From positions 206,231,096 to 206,295,095 of the forward strand of contig CM065802.1 in assembly GCA_033398695.1 (NCBI GenBank): a DNA stretch of 64,000 nt, read 5' to 3'. The stretch comes from Orobanche coerulescens. Its lineage: Eukaryota > Streptophyta > Magnoliopsida > Lamiales > Orobanchaceae. The translations under genes were made by a program, and so were the position numbers. The stretch's first letter is position 1, and each line of letters opens with the position of its first letter. Below are positions 25,889 through 36,370 of the stretch, piece after piece. The notes beneath the pieces were generated by a model. The model was given only the letters and a program-made list of their open reading frames with translations, ran no database searches and was not told the origin of the DNA.

Positions 25889-28336
25889 TGTAATATCCGC
25901 AATTTTGGATTTCCGGTAATTTTTATTTTTCGGCGGAGGTCCATTTCGACGACTCGTTCATGACCGTTTCATCATTCTGAGAATGATTAATTCTACACAT
26001 TTTGACATCCGAGTTCGTTTTGGTGTCGTTTTATTGAGTTCCGTGCTTTTTAGCGACTTTTCCGCACTTGAGTTCGATTCTTGCGAATCTCGTTCGAAAC
26101 TGCTGTTTCGAGTTTCCCATAAGTCCGTTTAACTTTGTTAAACGTGTTGTGAACTTCGGTTTGGCGAAGCCATGTTGTTGAACAACAAATCCACGAAGTT
26201 CTTGAGTTCATATCATGGATTGATCATCCTATATCATCCTTTGATCCAGCGAATCAAGGTAATCTCTCCTTAGAACCCTAATTTCTTGAATTTTGGGTTT
26301 TTTGCGTTTTTGTCCGATTCGTTCCGTATTGTTGATTAATTCATGATGGGTATGATTAATCTTGGTAGTATTCTTGTGTTTAACATCATTTAATCCATTG
26401 TTCTTCACTGAATCGAAGTATATTTCTTGATTTCCTTCGAATCGACTTTTTAGGGGATTTGTTATCGATCTCGTTTTTCATCCATTTTTGATGGATAGAT
26501 TGTGGTTAAATGATGTTGTTAAACACATTCTATGGATTGTATATCCATATTTCAACTTGGAATTCCATTTTCGTGTTTTGTCGGGACGAATCGTGTTGTT
26601 GTCCATTTTGGGGGAAACACTTGAATTTTCGTCATTCGTTCTTTGAATTCAGCGGCTTTGGGTCATACTTTGGAATTCATTTTCATTGTTATATTTTTCC
26701 TTCGTAGTTTATTATCGCGATTTGGCGTTCGGTGGAGTCGGTGGGTTCGTAGTCGGTTCGTGCCAACCTACTTCGGTCGATTCTCCGTGTTGTTCTTATT
26801 CGAGGCAAGTACCTTGCTCATACATTTCTTATTTTGTGTATATGATGATCGGTGATCGTCTTGGTGTGTTTGTTTGGTTGTTTGAAATGAAGTTTCAAAG
26901 GATTTCGGTTTGGCCTCGTTAAAGGCTCTCTTTCAAAACGCGTGTGTGTTTTGTGAACGGCGTATTTTGGGAATTGTTTATGATTTGATTATTTTGAACG
27001 TTGAAGGCTTTTATGATATCCCTGTTGTTTAAAGTTATGGAATCGTGTATTCTGTGTTTAATCTTGTTATTGTGTTTTGAAGAGTTTGATAATGTTGTCG
27101 GATAAGTGGCCATCTTTAGCAAGTACACTTATGAACTTATAATCTTAACGTAGTAGTATTGCATGAGAATTATGTGTGTGTGTGTGTATGCTCACTACGG
27201 GTTAGATCCGACGGGGTCTCGGTAGGGCTCCACGAAGCTGTGGAACCGCGAGCTTGCTTTTAACCACTACGGGTCAGATCCGACGGGGTCTCGGTAGGGG
27301 TCCACAAAGCTGTGGGTCCGCGGTTAATTGTGGTGCATTTTACAAATGTGATTCGATTATGGCATTTCCGGAAATGAGTGCTTTCGATTGGTTTTCATGA
27401 TTGCATGCATCGACTAAGTGTGTAAGAGGTAAGTGTTCGTTTGGCTTACTTGGCTAGGATGGCACTAGAGTATTTTGTTGTTTCTGTTAAATCCTTTAAT
27501 TGTGGATTTTGATGTTGGAAGACGAATCTTGTTGTCGTTCTCGTGTACTGTGAGTTGATGAGATTTGGGGCTAAAATCCCAACGGTTTCGTAGAGGTCAT
27601 TTGACGGATTTGGGGCTAAAATCCCAACGGTTTGGTAAAGGTTATTTTACGGAAAGTAAACCTTTGGGGCGGTGACCCCTTTCGTCTTTTGGGTTTTGAA
27701 AAGTGGGATTTGATAATCCTAAATTATTTTCTATTAAAACTCCCGATGGTATTTCAAATCATTTTATAAATTGTTTTCCTTGATATTTTGATCTTGAAAT
27801 TTTGGGAAGTCTTTACTCAAACTATTGCCTCGGGAAGTGTTCATCCTGTTGTATTTGAATCTTTGAGGATTCCGGATTATTATCGTTCGTGGAATGTGAA
27901 TTGTATGACTCGTATTTTGCACTTTGTTCTTACACTAGCAAAACAGTGGAGTTTTGCTAACCCCCGAGTATTCGGGGGGTGGATGACTATTTTTGCATTC
28001 AGGTTTTGGAGCATAACACAGGGTCGACACGAAGGATGATGAAAGATGATCGATACTAATCACATGAGGAACCATACATTGTGTATTGGTTCAGTTGTAC
28101 TTTATTTTCCGCTGCTATATTTTTCCCGTTGTACGGGTGTGGTTGTATTTTTGACCCCTGCGTGGGCATGAGTTGTAATTGAGTTGTATATTTTTATTGA
28201 AAGACCAAATCGGTCTACTGAGTCTTTTTAGCCTTGAAGGCATCGTTGAGATGTTCTATGTTGTTACCAGCCTCGTAGATCCTTGAGGAAAGGTTCTACG
28301 GCGTGTAATATCCCTGAGCGGATTGGGGGTGTTATA
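25889..28336 (+). mobile_element. Element D: solo LTR, promoter region deleted
   Basis: Plus-strand LTR of the B family, 2448 bp, with duplication GTTAA (25884-25888, 28337-28341) and no internal region: a product of LTR-LTR recombination. It starts TGTAATATCCG and ends GTTATA (a C-to-T change from GTTACA). Against B's 5' LTR it lacks about 690 bases at 26162-26165 holding the palindromes and TATA box. Leader donor AATCAAG|GTAATC lies at 26259, acceptor TTTTTGCATTCAG at 28002, hairpins at 27936-27978 and 28275-28299. Confidence 0.92.
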
Positions 28337-29508
28337 GTTAAAAGCAAGCTCGTCGATCCACGTCTCTTGTGGACCCCTACCGAGACCCCGTCGGATCTAA
28401 CCCGTAGTGAGCATACACACACACGTTACTCATTCAATACTAACATGCTAAGAATGTAAGTTCATCAAGAATACTTACTAGGGATGGCCACTTATCCGAC
28501 ATCATTATCAAACTCTTCAAAACACAATAACAAGATTAAACACGGAATACACGATTCCATACTTTAAACAACAGGGGCATCATCAAGGACTTCAACGTTC
28601 AAAATAATCAAATCATAATCAATTCCCAAAACACACCGTTCACAAAAGACACATGCATTTTTAAAAAGTGAGCCTTTAACAAGGCTAAAACAAATCTTTT
28701 GGAAATTAATTTAAAATAACCAAACAAACACACCGAGATGACCACCGATCAATCATATCCACAAAAAGAGAAGCGTATGAACAAGGAACTTGCCTCGAAT
28801 AAGAACAACGCGGAGAATCGACCGAAGTAGGTTGACACGAACCGACCACGAACCCGCCGACTCCACCGAAATCCAACTCGCGATAATAAACTACGAAGGA
28901 CAATAACAACAATGAAAATGAATTCCATAGCACGACCTAAAGCTTTTGAATTCAAAGAACGAATGACGAAAGTTCAAGTGTTTCCCCCAAAACGGCCAAG
29001 AACACGATTCGTCCCGTCAAAACATGAAAATGGAATTCCAAAATGAAATATGGATATACAATCCATAGGATATGTTTAACAACATCATTTAACAACAATC
29101 GATCCCTCAAAAACGGATGGAAAACGAGATCAAGAACAAATCTCCCAAAAAGTCGATTCGAAGGAAATCAAGAAATATACATCGATTCGGCGAAGAACAA
29201 TGGATTAAATGATGTTAAACACAAGAATACTACCAAGATTAATCATACCCATCATGAATTAATCAACAATACGGAACGAATCGGACAAAAACGCAAAAAC
29301 CCCAAAATTCAAGAAATTAGGGTTCTAAGGAGAGATTACCTTGATTCGCTGGATCAAAGGATGATATAGGATGATCAATCCATGATATGAACTCAAGAAC
29401 TTCGTGGATTTGTTGTTCAACAACATGGCTTCGCCTCCTCCGAAGCTCCAGCCGTGGATCGAAAAGAAAGGAAATGAAAAACGAGTGAAAATGAGGCTGC
29501 TCTGCCAC

Positions 29509-29845
29509 ATTTATACTGGGCCGGACTAGCGTGCGCTAGGCTGCCGAGCTAGCGTGCGCTATCGGCCCATGCCGCAATCCAGAGACCTCTGACTAGATCG
29601 CTCGGCTCAGTAGCGTGGCGCAGCCTTTTCCGCCGAAGGCAGCGCTACTCGCGGCCGAAGCGTGCGCTACTCGCCGGCCAGAAGGCGCAGATGTCCGGCG
29701 ATGGCGCTACCCGCCGATCCTACCCGAGTCCGTAACCTCGTAACCCCTCCGCCCAAACTCCGATAGCGTACATTGGGCGGCCGAGAAGCGTGGCGCTACA
29801 CTGCCGGCGCTGGCGCTTTCCCGGCCAGAAGGCGTGCGCTACGCC
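29509..29845 (-). promoter_or_regulatory. B 5' LTR U3 block: altered palindrome cluster plus TATA box
   Basis: Equivalent to 2021-2345. TATAAAT lies at 29509-29515 on the minus strand. The palindromes are much more altered here than in the 3' LTR while both flanks stay almost identical. Confidence 0.55.
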
Positions 29846-30414
29846 GGTTCCTGCCGTGCTTGCCCGGCCAGTGCCCAGCACTTCCGACCGTGCCGGCCGC
29901 ACCTGTCCGGCCAGTGCTCAGGCGTCATGATCCGACGACTCAATTTCCAAAAACGTACGGAACGAACATGACGAAAAGTTTGCGGACAACATCAACGACC
30001 CTAAATGAAAACATAATGCAATAATTAATCATACGCGACCAAGAAAAGAGTCGAGACAGCAAATACAGATACGGATACCCATAACTTTGGGTAAATTATA
30101 AAATGGCCCAAAACGCCCAAAAATCACGATACGTGATCGAATAACCAAACCGAAGTTCACAACACGTCTGACAAAGTTAAACGGATTTACGGGAAACTCG
30201 AAACAGTAGTTTCGAACGAGATTCGCAAGAAGTGCGGAAAAGTCGCTAAAAAGCACGGAACTCAACAAAACAACACCGAAACGAACTCGGATGACAAAAA
30301 GTGTAGAATTAATCATTCTCAGAATGACGAAACGGTCATGATCGAGTCATCAAAATGGACTTCTGCCGAAAAAAATAAATTACCGAAAAAAGAAATTACG
30401 GGTATTACACTTTT

Positions 30415-30560
30415 GTTCAAGGATGAATATTTTTAAATTTCTATATAAATGTGGGTAGTCTTATTTCTAATGCAACCAAGATAGCATAGTTCATAAAACA
30501 GAATTAAAGACACATGTGATGTGCACACAGATGGACACAAATACAGACACACAAATTCAA

Positions 30561-30593
<33 letters not shown>

Positions 30594-31071
30594 AAAGAAC
30601 AATTTTCTTTTATTGGCACATAGAAAATGGATTCTCAATAAAAAAATCGCATGCTATTCAATTGTAATACATTACAGACTAACCTTACAAGTAGATAACC
30701 TTACAAATATTCCCCCATGGCAGAAGGAAACCTGTGCCCAAATAAGGATGCTTGTGCAAAAGCAATCAAAGGCACTACGGTGGTCATACAGATAACAAAG
30801 CAGAAATTTATTTCATTTAGCAACACCTACATATATACACGTTGATAGATCAGTTCAAAAGGCGATGACGACTACAGCTGTTGAGGCCACTATTAAAATT
30901 TCGACTACAGAAGCATGAAGACAGCGATAAAAGGAGCCCTGTCGAAGCTTAAGGCAGTGTTTAAATATGATTCATTATATACTCATCTTATGTAGGCTGG
31001 CTGCAATAAGACGTATTTAGCTAAGAACTGTAGGAATATAAAGCAATGTGCTTACAAAAGTATTTAGTTAA
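30415..31071. other. Non-coding stretch left of the CACTA coding remains
   Basis: AT-rich, no convincing ORF. It contains an AG microsatellite (30569-30594). Probably CACTA 3' flank or intron; nothing else recognised. Confidence 0.5.
30569..30594. repeat. (AG)n microsatellite
   Basis: About 13 AG dinucleotides in an A-rich setting. Confidence 0.9.
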
Positions 31072-31375
31072 TCAATTTATTATGATCACAAAGTAACGTA
31101 GAACTGTATGATGGATTAAAATGTGATCAAGTTTCCAAAATAAACTCAATTTTGTGAACTTCCAGTTGGGTATTATTCTTTTAACCATAGTAGGAAGCCC
31201 ATTACCTATACTGCCAGTACGATTCATGTTTTCAAAGACAACTAATCGATATTGATCGTCATTGAAAACAGGTACATGATTTTTAGCAAGCCATTCTTTA
31301 ACTGGTACATTATCAATATGAGTAATACTCCTCAACATCGTATTAGGATTCGCAGCTATCCAAGCTTAATATATA
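31072..31375 (-). other. Unrecognised possible exon
   Basis: The minus strand is open for 88 codons from 31338, with HIDNVPVKEWLAKNHVP and a possible donor TATAG|GTAATG inside. The composition is protein-like and it lies downstream of the TNP2 gene in the same orientation, so it may be a 3' exon of the CACTA gene, a second CACTA gene, or chance. I recognise no family. Confidence 0.25.
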
Positions 31376-31664
31376 ATATCAATGGGTGAATCGTTAAATG
31401 TGAATAATACACTATTTGTAAAAGCAAATCAACCACAAAGCTTTTCCGCTTTGACTGTGAAGGAGGAACCCCACAAGGGTGTCACCTTATTTCTATCTAT
31501 CAAACCGGACCAATAAGGTTTGGAATCGGAGAAAGGAAAAAAAAAACGGCTGCCTCAGATTTCACCAAAAAAAACTACTGCCTATGAATCAAATAAAACA
31601 AATACGGGAAAAGCAAAATAAACAAAATAAAGCAAAAAAAAAGACCTGCTGCTAAACCAAAAAC

Positions 31665-32065
31665 AGAATGGTCATTTTGAGTGAAAACTTGAAATGCGTA
31701 GTTTCAAATAAGCAAAATACTAATTAAATTTTTCTGATTTAGGTGGTGAAAATGAGTAAAATGACCAGAATGGTCATTTTGAGCAACATGCCAAGTATGG
31801 ACCTAAATGGTAAAAATGACGAAAACGGTCAAAATGCTTAATTTTGAATCTGTAATGCCAAGGTTCAGATCAGAAAAATAATCTTTTTCTCCTGTTATAC
31901 CGGATGAAATCACCAAAATGACCCAAATGATCATTCTAACAAAAAATACAAGATAAGGTTTAAATGATCAAAAGTACCCAAACGGTCCTAATGTGTTCCT
32001 TTGTACCTGTTTAAATAGAACAAACTGCCCAATTCAAAATGACCAGAAGGGTCTAGGGGGTGTTT
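31665..32065. repeat. Cluster of AAAATGACC motifs, CACTA non-coding region
   Basis: At least six degenerate copies of AAAATGACC / GGTCATTTT in about 400 bases, including a perfect inverted pair AAAATGACC-AGAAT-GGTCATTTT near 31759. CACTA subterminal regions carry short transposase-binding repeats, so this may be such a region or an intron with the same motif. No ORF. Confidence 0.45.
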
Positions 32066-32267
32066 TAAAATTACCTTAAAATTAGATACTGCTGATAATC
32101 CCCTCTTGAAATAATGCTGGGATCAAGGGTTCCCATGTGTCTGATACAAACAAATGTAATCATTAGACTATTGTAAATAAAGCAAAAAGATTATTTGTCC
32201 AAATTTAAATCATGGCATGTTCACTATTGAAATAAAATAAACAAATGTATAAATAATAAAGTCATAC

Positions 32268-34148
32268 CTTATGTATAACTATACCCCGACAGTCGGTCCG
32301 AAAATAATCATTTCGGGATTCTCTACCCAAGTTAAGTGGGTCCACACGTGGCAACTTATTATCATTGTTAGGAAGAACTATAGTACTAAATTCCTCATCG
32401 ACATCGTCATATGCATCTCTGTAATTTTTGGGAGGTGTCATGAAGACAATAGATATTTTTTTATCCAGTTGGTCTGTCACGTAAAAGACTTGTCGTGCTT
32501 GCGAGGCCAATATGAAGGGATCATCCTTATGGCCTAATCTATTAAGTTCAACCAATGTGTAACCAAGACTATCCTTCTTGACCCCATATTTATTGTCTAC
32601 CCAGTCACACATGAAAAGAGGAATATTTCTAAAATGATAATCTAATACCCATATCTCTTGCAAAACCCCATAATAAGCTTTTTGGCCATACGTTACAATT
32701 TCCTTAGAAATGTGCATGTCAGTTGCCACTACACTAACCCCACTGTTCTAGTGAACTTTACCTTCACGGCATTTTGTACGAAATGTATATCCATTGATGT
32801 CATACACATCGTATTTCAGTACGTTGCTGTTTGGTCCATGTGAAATCCACCTAACAGTCTCTGAAATACTTTCTCTGGAGAATGCTAACTCTCTCTCAAC
32901 CTGGCATTTATTACAAGGATGAGCTTCAACTCAAGATAAATACAACAAAGAGTACTTAACACCAATATGAAAATAGTGTACCTCCTCTCGTAACCACTGA
33001 CCAAATGTTTTACTGTGCTCTTTCTCTAGCCATGCTATTCCTTTAAAAGGATGTTGGTTTTTCAAAAACACCATGTGACGACTGTAAAAACAACAACATA
33101 CATGTAAATATAATACTTGATACAATGTCAACTGGACACGAATATATTGAAATAAGGACTAGGAACCAACATGGACATGAATATATGGATTATATAATAC
33201 TTGATATAATGTCAACTGGACATGAATTAGTGACTTTATCATATAAGGACCTTTTTGTATATCCTTTGCTACAACATATGATGTGATTCTTAGGCAAAAC
33301 GGACACGAGATAACTACCAGCACATTAATGAAGATTTGTATAACCTAAAAATTTAATTTGTCGTTCCAAATTGTGGGGTGCTATTAAATATGTAGCTGCT
33401 GTAATACATTATAGAGAGTAGTTTACACTAGAAACTAATGCACGATGGTAAGTATACGTTCAAGGGAAACATGCATGATCAATTATTCCGCACCACACCA
33501 AGCATATGAAGTACAGTAACCAATGGTGCAGCTTAAAGTAGCAAGATGCTAGACGGTCTTGAAGGCAACACACTAGAATAAACAGCTGCTGATCTGTTAA
33601 TGTTCTCACTAGGAAAAATGGGTGCTTTGAGTCATCACTCGAAAAGGAGTGGCGACACATTTCTTGAATCATAATGTAGTACAAAGAAAAAAAAGGCAGC
33701 TCCCAATTGAAAGAAAAGGTCCATGAAAATGATAACTACAGTCAAACAAAATCAGAGGGAGCAAGAGTACTATAACATTTCTGCCATATTTACCAATAGT
33801 GAAGCTGCAGCTCAATAAAGCTAAGCATATAATTGGTTCCTAGTCCTTATTTCAATATATTCATGTCCAGTTGATATTGATTACCTGCCTTTTAAATATT
33901 CATGTGCGACTAGTATTATACTTGATACACCATATTGTAAAATATAAAACAACAACATGCATGTAAATAATACTTACTCGATATAGGGTACAACTTCAGG
34001 TGTATTTTGCAAGACATAGAAATGTGCTTTAATGAAGAGCTCCGGAGAAACGTGAACCAATTTACCCGCTGATAGTGGAGTTCCATCCCTAAGAGAAATA
34101 TTATCTTCAGCGTTCTCTCTTCCAAATCTATTTTGCTTGTCAGGTGGA
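32268..34148 (-). pseudogene. CACTA TNP2-type transposase, 3' exons (DUF4216)
   Basis: Three exons, 33978-34148, 32982-33081 and 32268-32900, joined by GT-AG introns that keep frame: donor CGA|GTAAGTATT at 33977, acceptor TTTTTACAG at 33082, donor GAG|GTACAC at 32981, acceptor AATGCCAG at 32901, last donor AAG|GTATGAC at 32267. The first exon continues directly from 44788 once B2 is removed. It contains AHFYVLQNT (typical of the family), then HMVFLKN, then DUF4216 (GVSVVATDM, WELDY-like WVLDYHF, CDWVDNKYGVK, KDDPFILASQARQVFYV). A TAG near 32745 interrupts it before GVSVVA. Further 3' exons were not identified. Confidence 0.88.
33125..33878. repeat. Intronic insertion with about 45-bp inverted ends
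   Basis: The arms 33125-33170 and 33833-33878 are inverted copies (core CTAGTCCTTATTTCAATATA, two or three mismatches) with about 660 bases between. Outside the arms the intron ends carry a direct repeat (ACAACAACATACATGTAAAT near 33090, ACAACAACATGCATGTAAAT near 33950). It lies in the intron between the CACTA exons at 33081 and 33978. Probably a foldback or MITE-like insertion; a partial third copy lies near 33205-33240. Confidence 0.55.
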
Positions 34149-34544
34149 ATACCTGTAATATCCGCAATTTCGGATTTCCGGTAATTTTATTTTTTCGGCG
34201 GAAGTTAGTTTCGACGACTTTCTTGGGACCGTCTCATCATTTTGAGAATGATTAATTCTGCACTTTTTGTCATCCGAGTTCGTCTCAGTGTCGTTCTGTT
34301 GATTTCCGTGTTCTTTAGCGACTTTTCCACGTATGAGTTCGACTTTGTTAAATCATCATTAATTTTTGGAAACTCCAAAAATACTAAGTCTATGCAATAT
34401 TATAAAGCATCAAGTTATCTTTCCAATTGTTCAAACGGTGAGTCAATCGGAGTCCGGACGAAGGAGTTATGGTCGATATTGCTAAGTCACTCACATGTTC
34501 CAGTTTTGGCCGAGCAGCCTGCCGGAAGGGCCGCGGTACACTTG

Positions 34545-34783
34545 GTCGAGCCGCGGCACACAGACATTTTTCAATCTTCGGCCAATCCATCTGTACCTTG
34601 TGCCGCGGCATATGCCGACGGGCCGCGGCACATGCCGACGGGGCCGCGGCACACTGCCGAGTCACTGCCGCGGCACACTCGTCCGGGCCGCGGCACGCTG
34701 CCGAGCACTGGGGCAGATTTCGGCCCTGTGCCGCGACACACTTCAGCTGGGCCGCTGCTCACAGGGCAGTCAACTCTATAATT
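34545..34783 (+). promoter_or_regulatory. B2 5' LTR U3 block: GCCGCGGC palindromes plus TATA box
   Basis: About eight copies of GCCGCGGCACA or close variants over 200 bases, then TATAATT (34777-34783) and a pyrimidine-rich leader. The position matches the TAGCG palindromes of A, B and C but the motif is different. ORFs rich in Arg/His/Pro across here only read the repeats and are not genes. The 3' LTR copy is 42210-42437. Confidence 0.6.
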
Positions 34784-35917
34784 GTGTTCTTTGAGCGTGA
34801 TTCAGCTCATTTTCTCCCATTTCCTTCAACCTTCGAGAGAGAGAGCTTGAGGGGAGATACTTGTCATCATCCATCACTTGAGGGTTTGATTTTCTTCATT
34901 TCCTTTCGATCGTGAAGCCCGGATAGTCGATATAATGCGTGTTCTTCGGATCAAAGTTCTTGGATCTTCAAGAGGTAATATTCTCAAACATCTTGGATTT
35001 CGATTTGTGTTGAGATATGATTATTTGGATGTTGTAATCATGATATTTGAAGGGATATACGTATGAATATGAGTTTTTATGAATTATCATTGGATTATTG
35101 GAGGATTATTCAAGAACATGTTGGATGTTGATTTTGGAATTGGGGATTTTGTTCGATTTGTCCGTTTAATCCGATTTAACTTAGGATTATGATGGATTGA
35201 TGTTTATTTAGATGTATTATATCTTTTCCCTTGTAATTCCACGGTTGGATTGTATTGATTCGTCATTTTGGTTGAGTTCTTGGTCGACGCCTTGAAGGTG
35301 TCCGACGAAAGGTCTTAGAGGGGGGTTTGGGCGTTGTGCGATTATTATTCATCGTACGATTGTTGATTTATCATTGGTATGACTTAGGGACGAAATTCTT
35401 GTGAAGAACTCGAGTCGGAACCCTTCCGTTCGTTGTCTTCTTCGGGGTCCGAGCTTCCCGGTCGAACCGTGTTCTTCGGGGTATTCGGTATCGGTTATTA
35501 AGGCAAGTATCTTATTATACGACTTGTATCTTGCGACTAATAATCACGTATGAGATTTATAATGATTTTACTTGCCTTCATAAATATGTTCCGTTTGAAT
35601 TGGTTGTGTATTCCGCAATTTGAAGGCTTTGTGATAATAACGTTATATTGGTATACGTGTTAGGTGTTGCGCCATTTGTGCAGGATTGCGATGTACATAT
35701 GGGATGGTTGTACACTTTATTGTGCAACGTATTGTGTACCGATCGTGTGTTATGTTGGTTGTGTGTTGTGATTGATGATAGTTGTTGCGAGTGTTGAGAT
35801 TGTGCTATGTGCGTGTGATGTACGATTTTGTGGTGATCAACGTGATTGATTAACTGTGCTCATTGTCATATGTAATGTGAATGTGAATGTTGTGTGCTGG
35901 AATGCTAAGTTCACTCG

Positions 35918-36370
35918 TGTGGGTTCGACGGGGCCTACGAGGATTCATGGCACAGGTCCATGGGATCAGAACTTAGTGTGTGGTGCTGAGGTCCAATCGT
36001 GCGGGTCTGACGAAGCCTACGATGATTCATGGCACAGGTCCATTGAATCAGGACACAGTACGTCCAACCGTGCGGGTTCGACGGAACCTACGGTGACACG
36101 TGACACAGGTTCACGGGGTTGGGACTGGTTGTTGTGATTGTTGTGTTTGCTCAATCCGTGTGGGTTGTTGAACCTACGGAGACTCGTGGCAAGCGATTAC
36201 GGAGTCGTGAGCATGATTAATTGTTGTGATTGTTGTGTTTGCTCAATCCATGTGTGTTGTTGAACCTACGGAGACTCGTGGCAAGCGATCACGGAGTCAT
36301 AAGCATGATTGATTGTTGTGATTGGTTAAGTCCGTGCAGGTTGTTGAATCTATGGAGACAAGTGACAGGG
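35918..36370 (+). repeat. LTR minisatellite of B2 (about 70-92-bp units)
   Basis: Repeats of a unit with CGTGCGGGTTCGACGG ... CCTACGGTGACACGTG ... spacing about 71-92 bases; the last, TTGAACCTACGGAGACTCG, repeats at 36149 and 36241 (92 bases). A near-identical array is in the 3' LTR (about 43572-44030). The core resembles the minisatellites of B, C, E and F. Confidence 0.75.

Larger units (their letters stand above)
1259..30409 (-). mobile_element. Element B: non-autonomous long-LTR retrotransposon (LARD-like), host of nested insertions
   Basis: Minus-strand element with its 3' LTR on the left (cut by R1, continuing outside the window) and its 5' LTR on the right ending at 30409. Once nested elements are removed the internal part is only about 2.4 kb and holds no recognisable gag or pol. 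It retains a primer site and a polypurine tract, so it would need proteins from another element. Its internal layout matches element F. The 5 bases after its right end (30410-30414, CTTTT) are its presumed target duplication; the left copy is outside the window. Confidence 0.8.
24818..30409 (-). repeat. Element B 5' LTR, split by solo LTR D
   Basis: Segments 24818-25888 and 28342-30409, about 3139 bp together. Terminal hairpin GTAGAACCTT / AAGGATCTAC (24855-24879); double hairpin CCCCCGA-ATAC-TCGGGGG (25175-25192) and TAGCAAAAC / GTTTTGCTA (25194-25217). The region near 25840-25888 and 28342-28420 holds the 'GACCCCGTCGGATC' minisatellite core. The promoter block is listed separately. Confidence 0.9.

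Noticed and set aside
34242..34915. Overlapping ORFs of 60-180 codons (also 2048-2398 and 42143-42569)
   Set aside because: They cross LTR promoter repeats, exist in several frames and both strands at once, and translate GC palindromes into Arg/His/Pro runs.
35856..36137. 93-codon ORF conserved in both B2 LTRs
   Set aside because: It reads through a minisatellite in the LTR. Conservation follows from LTR identity, not protein selection.
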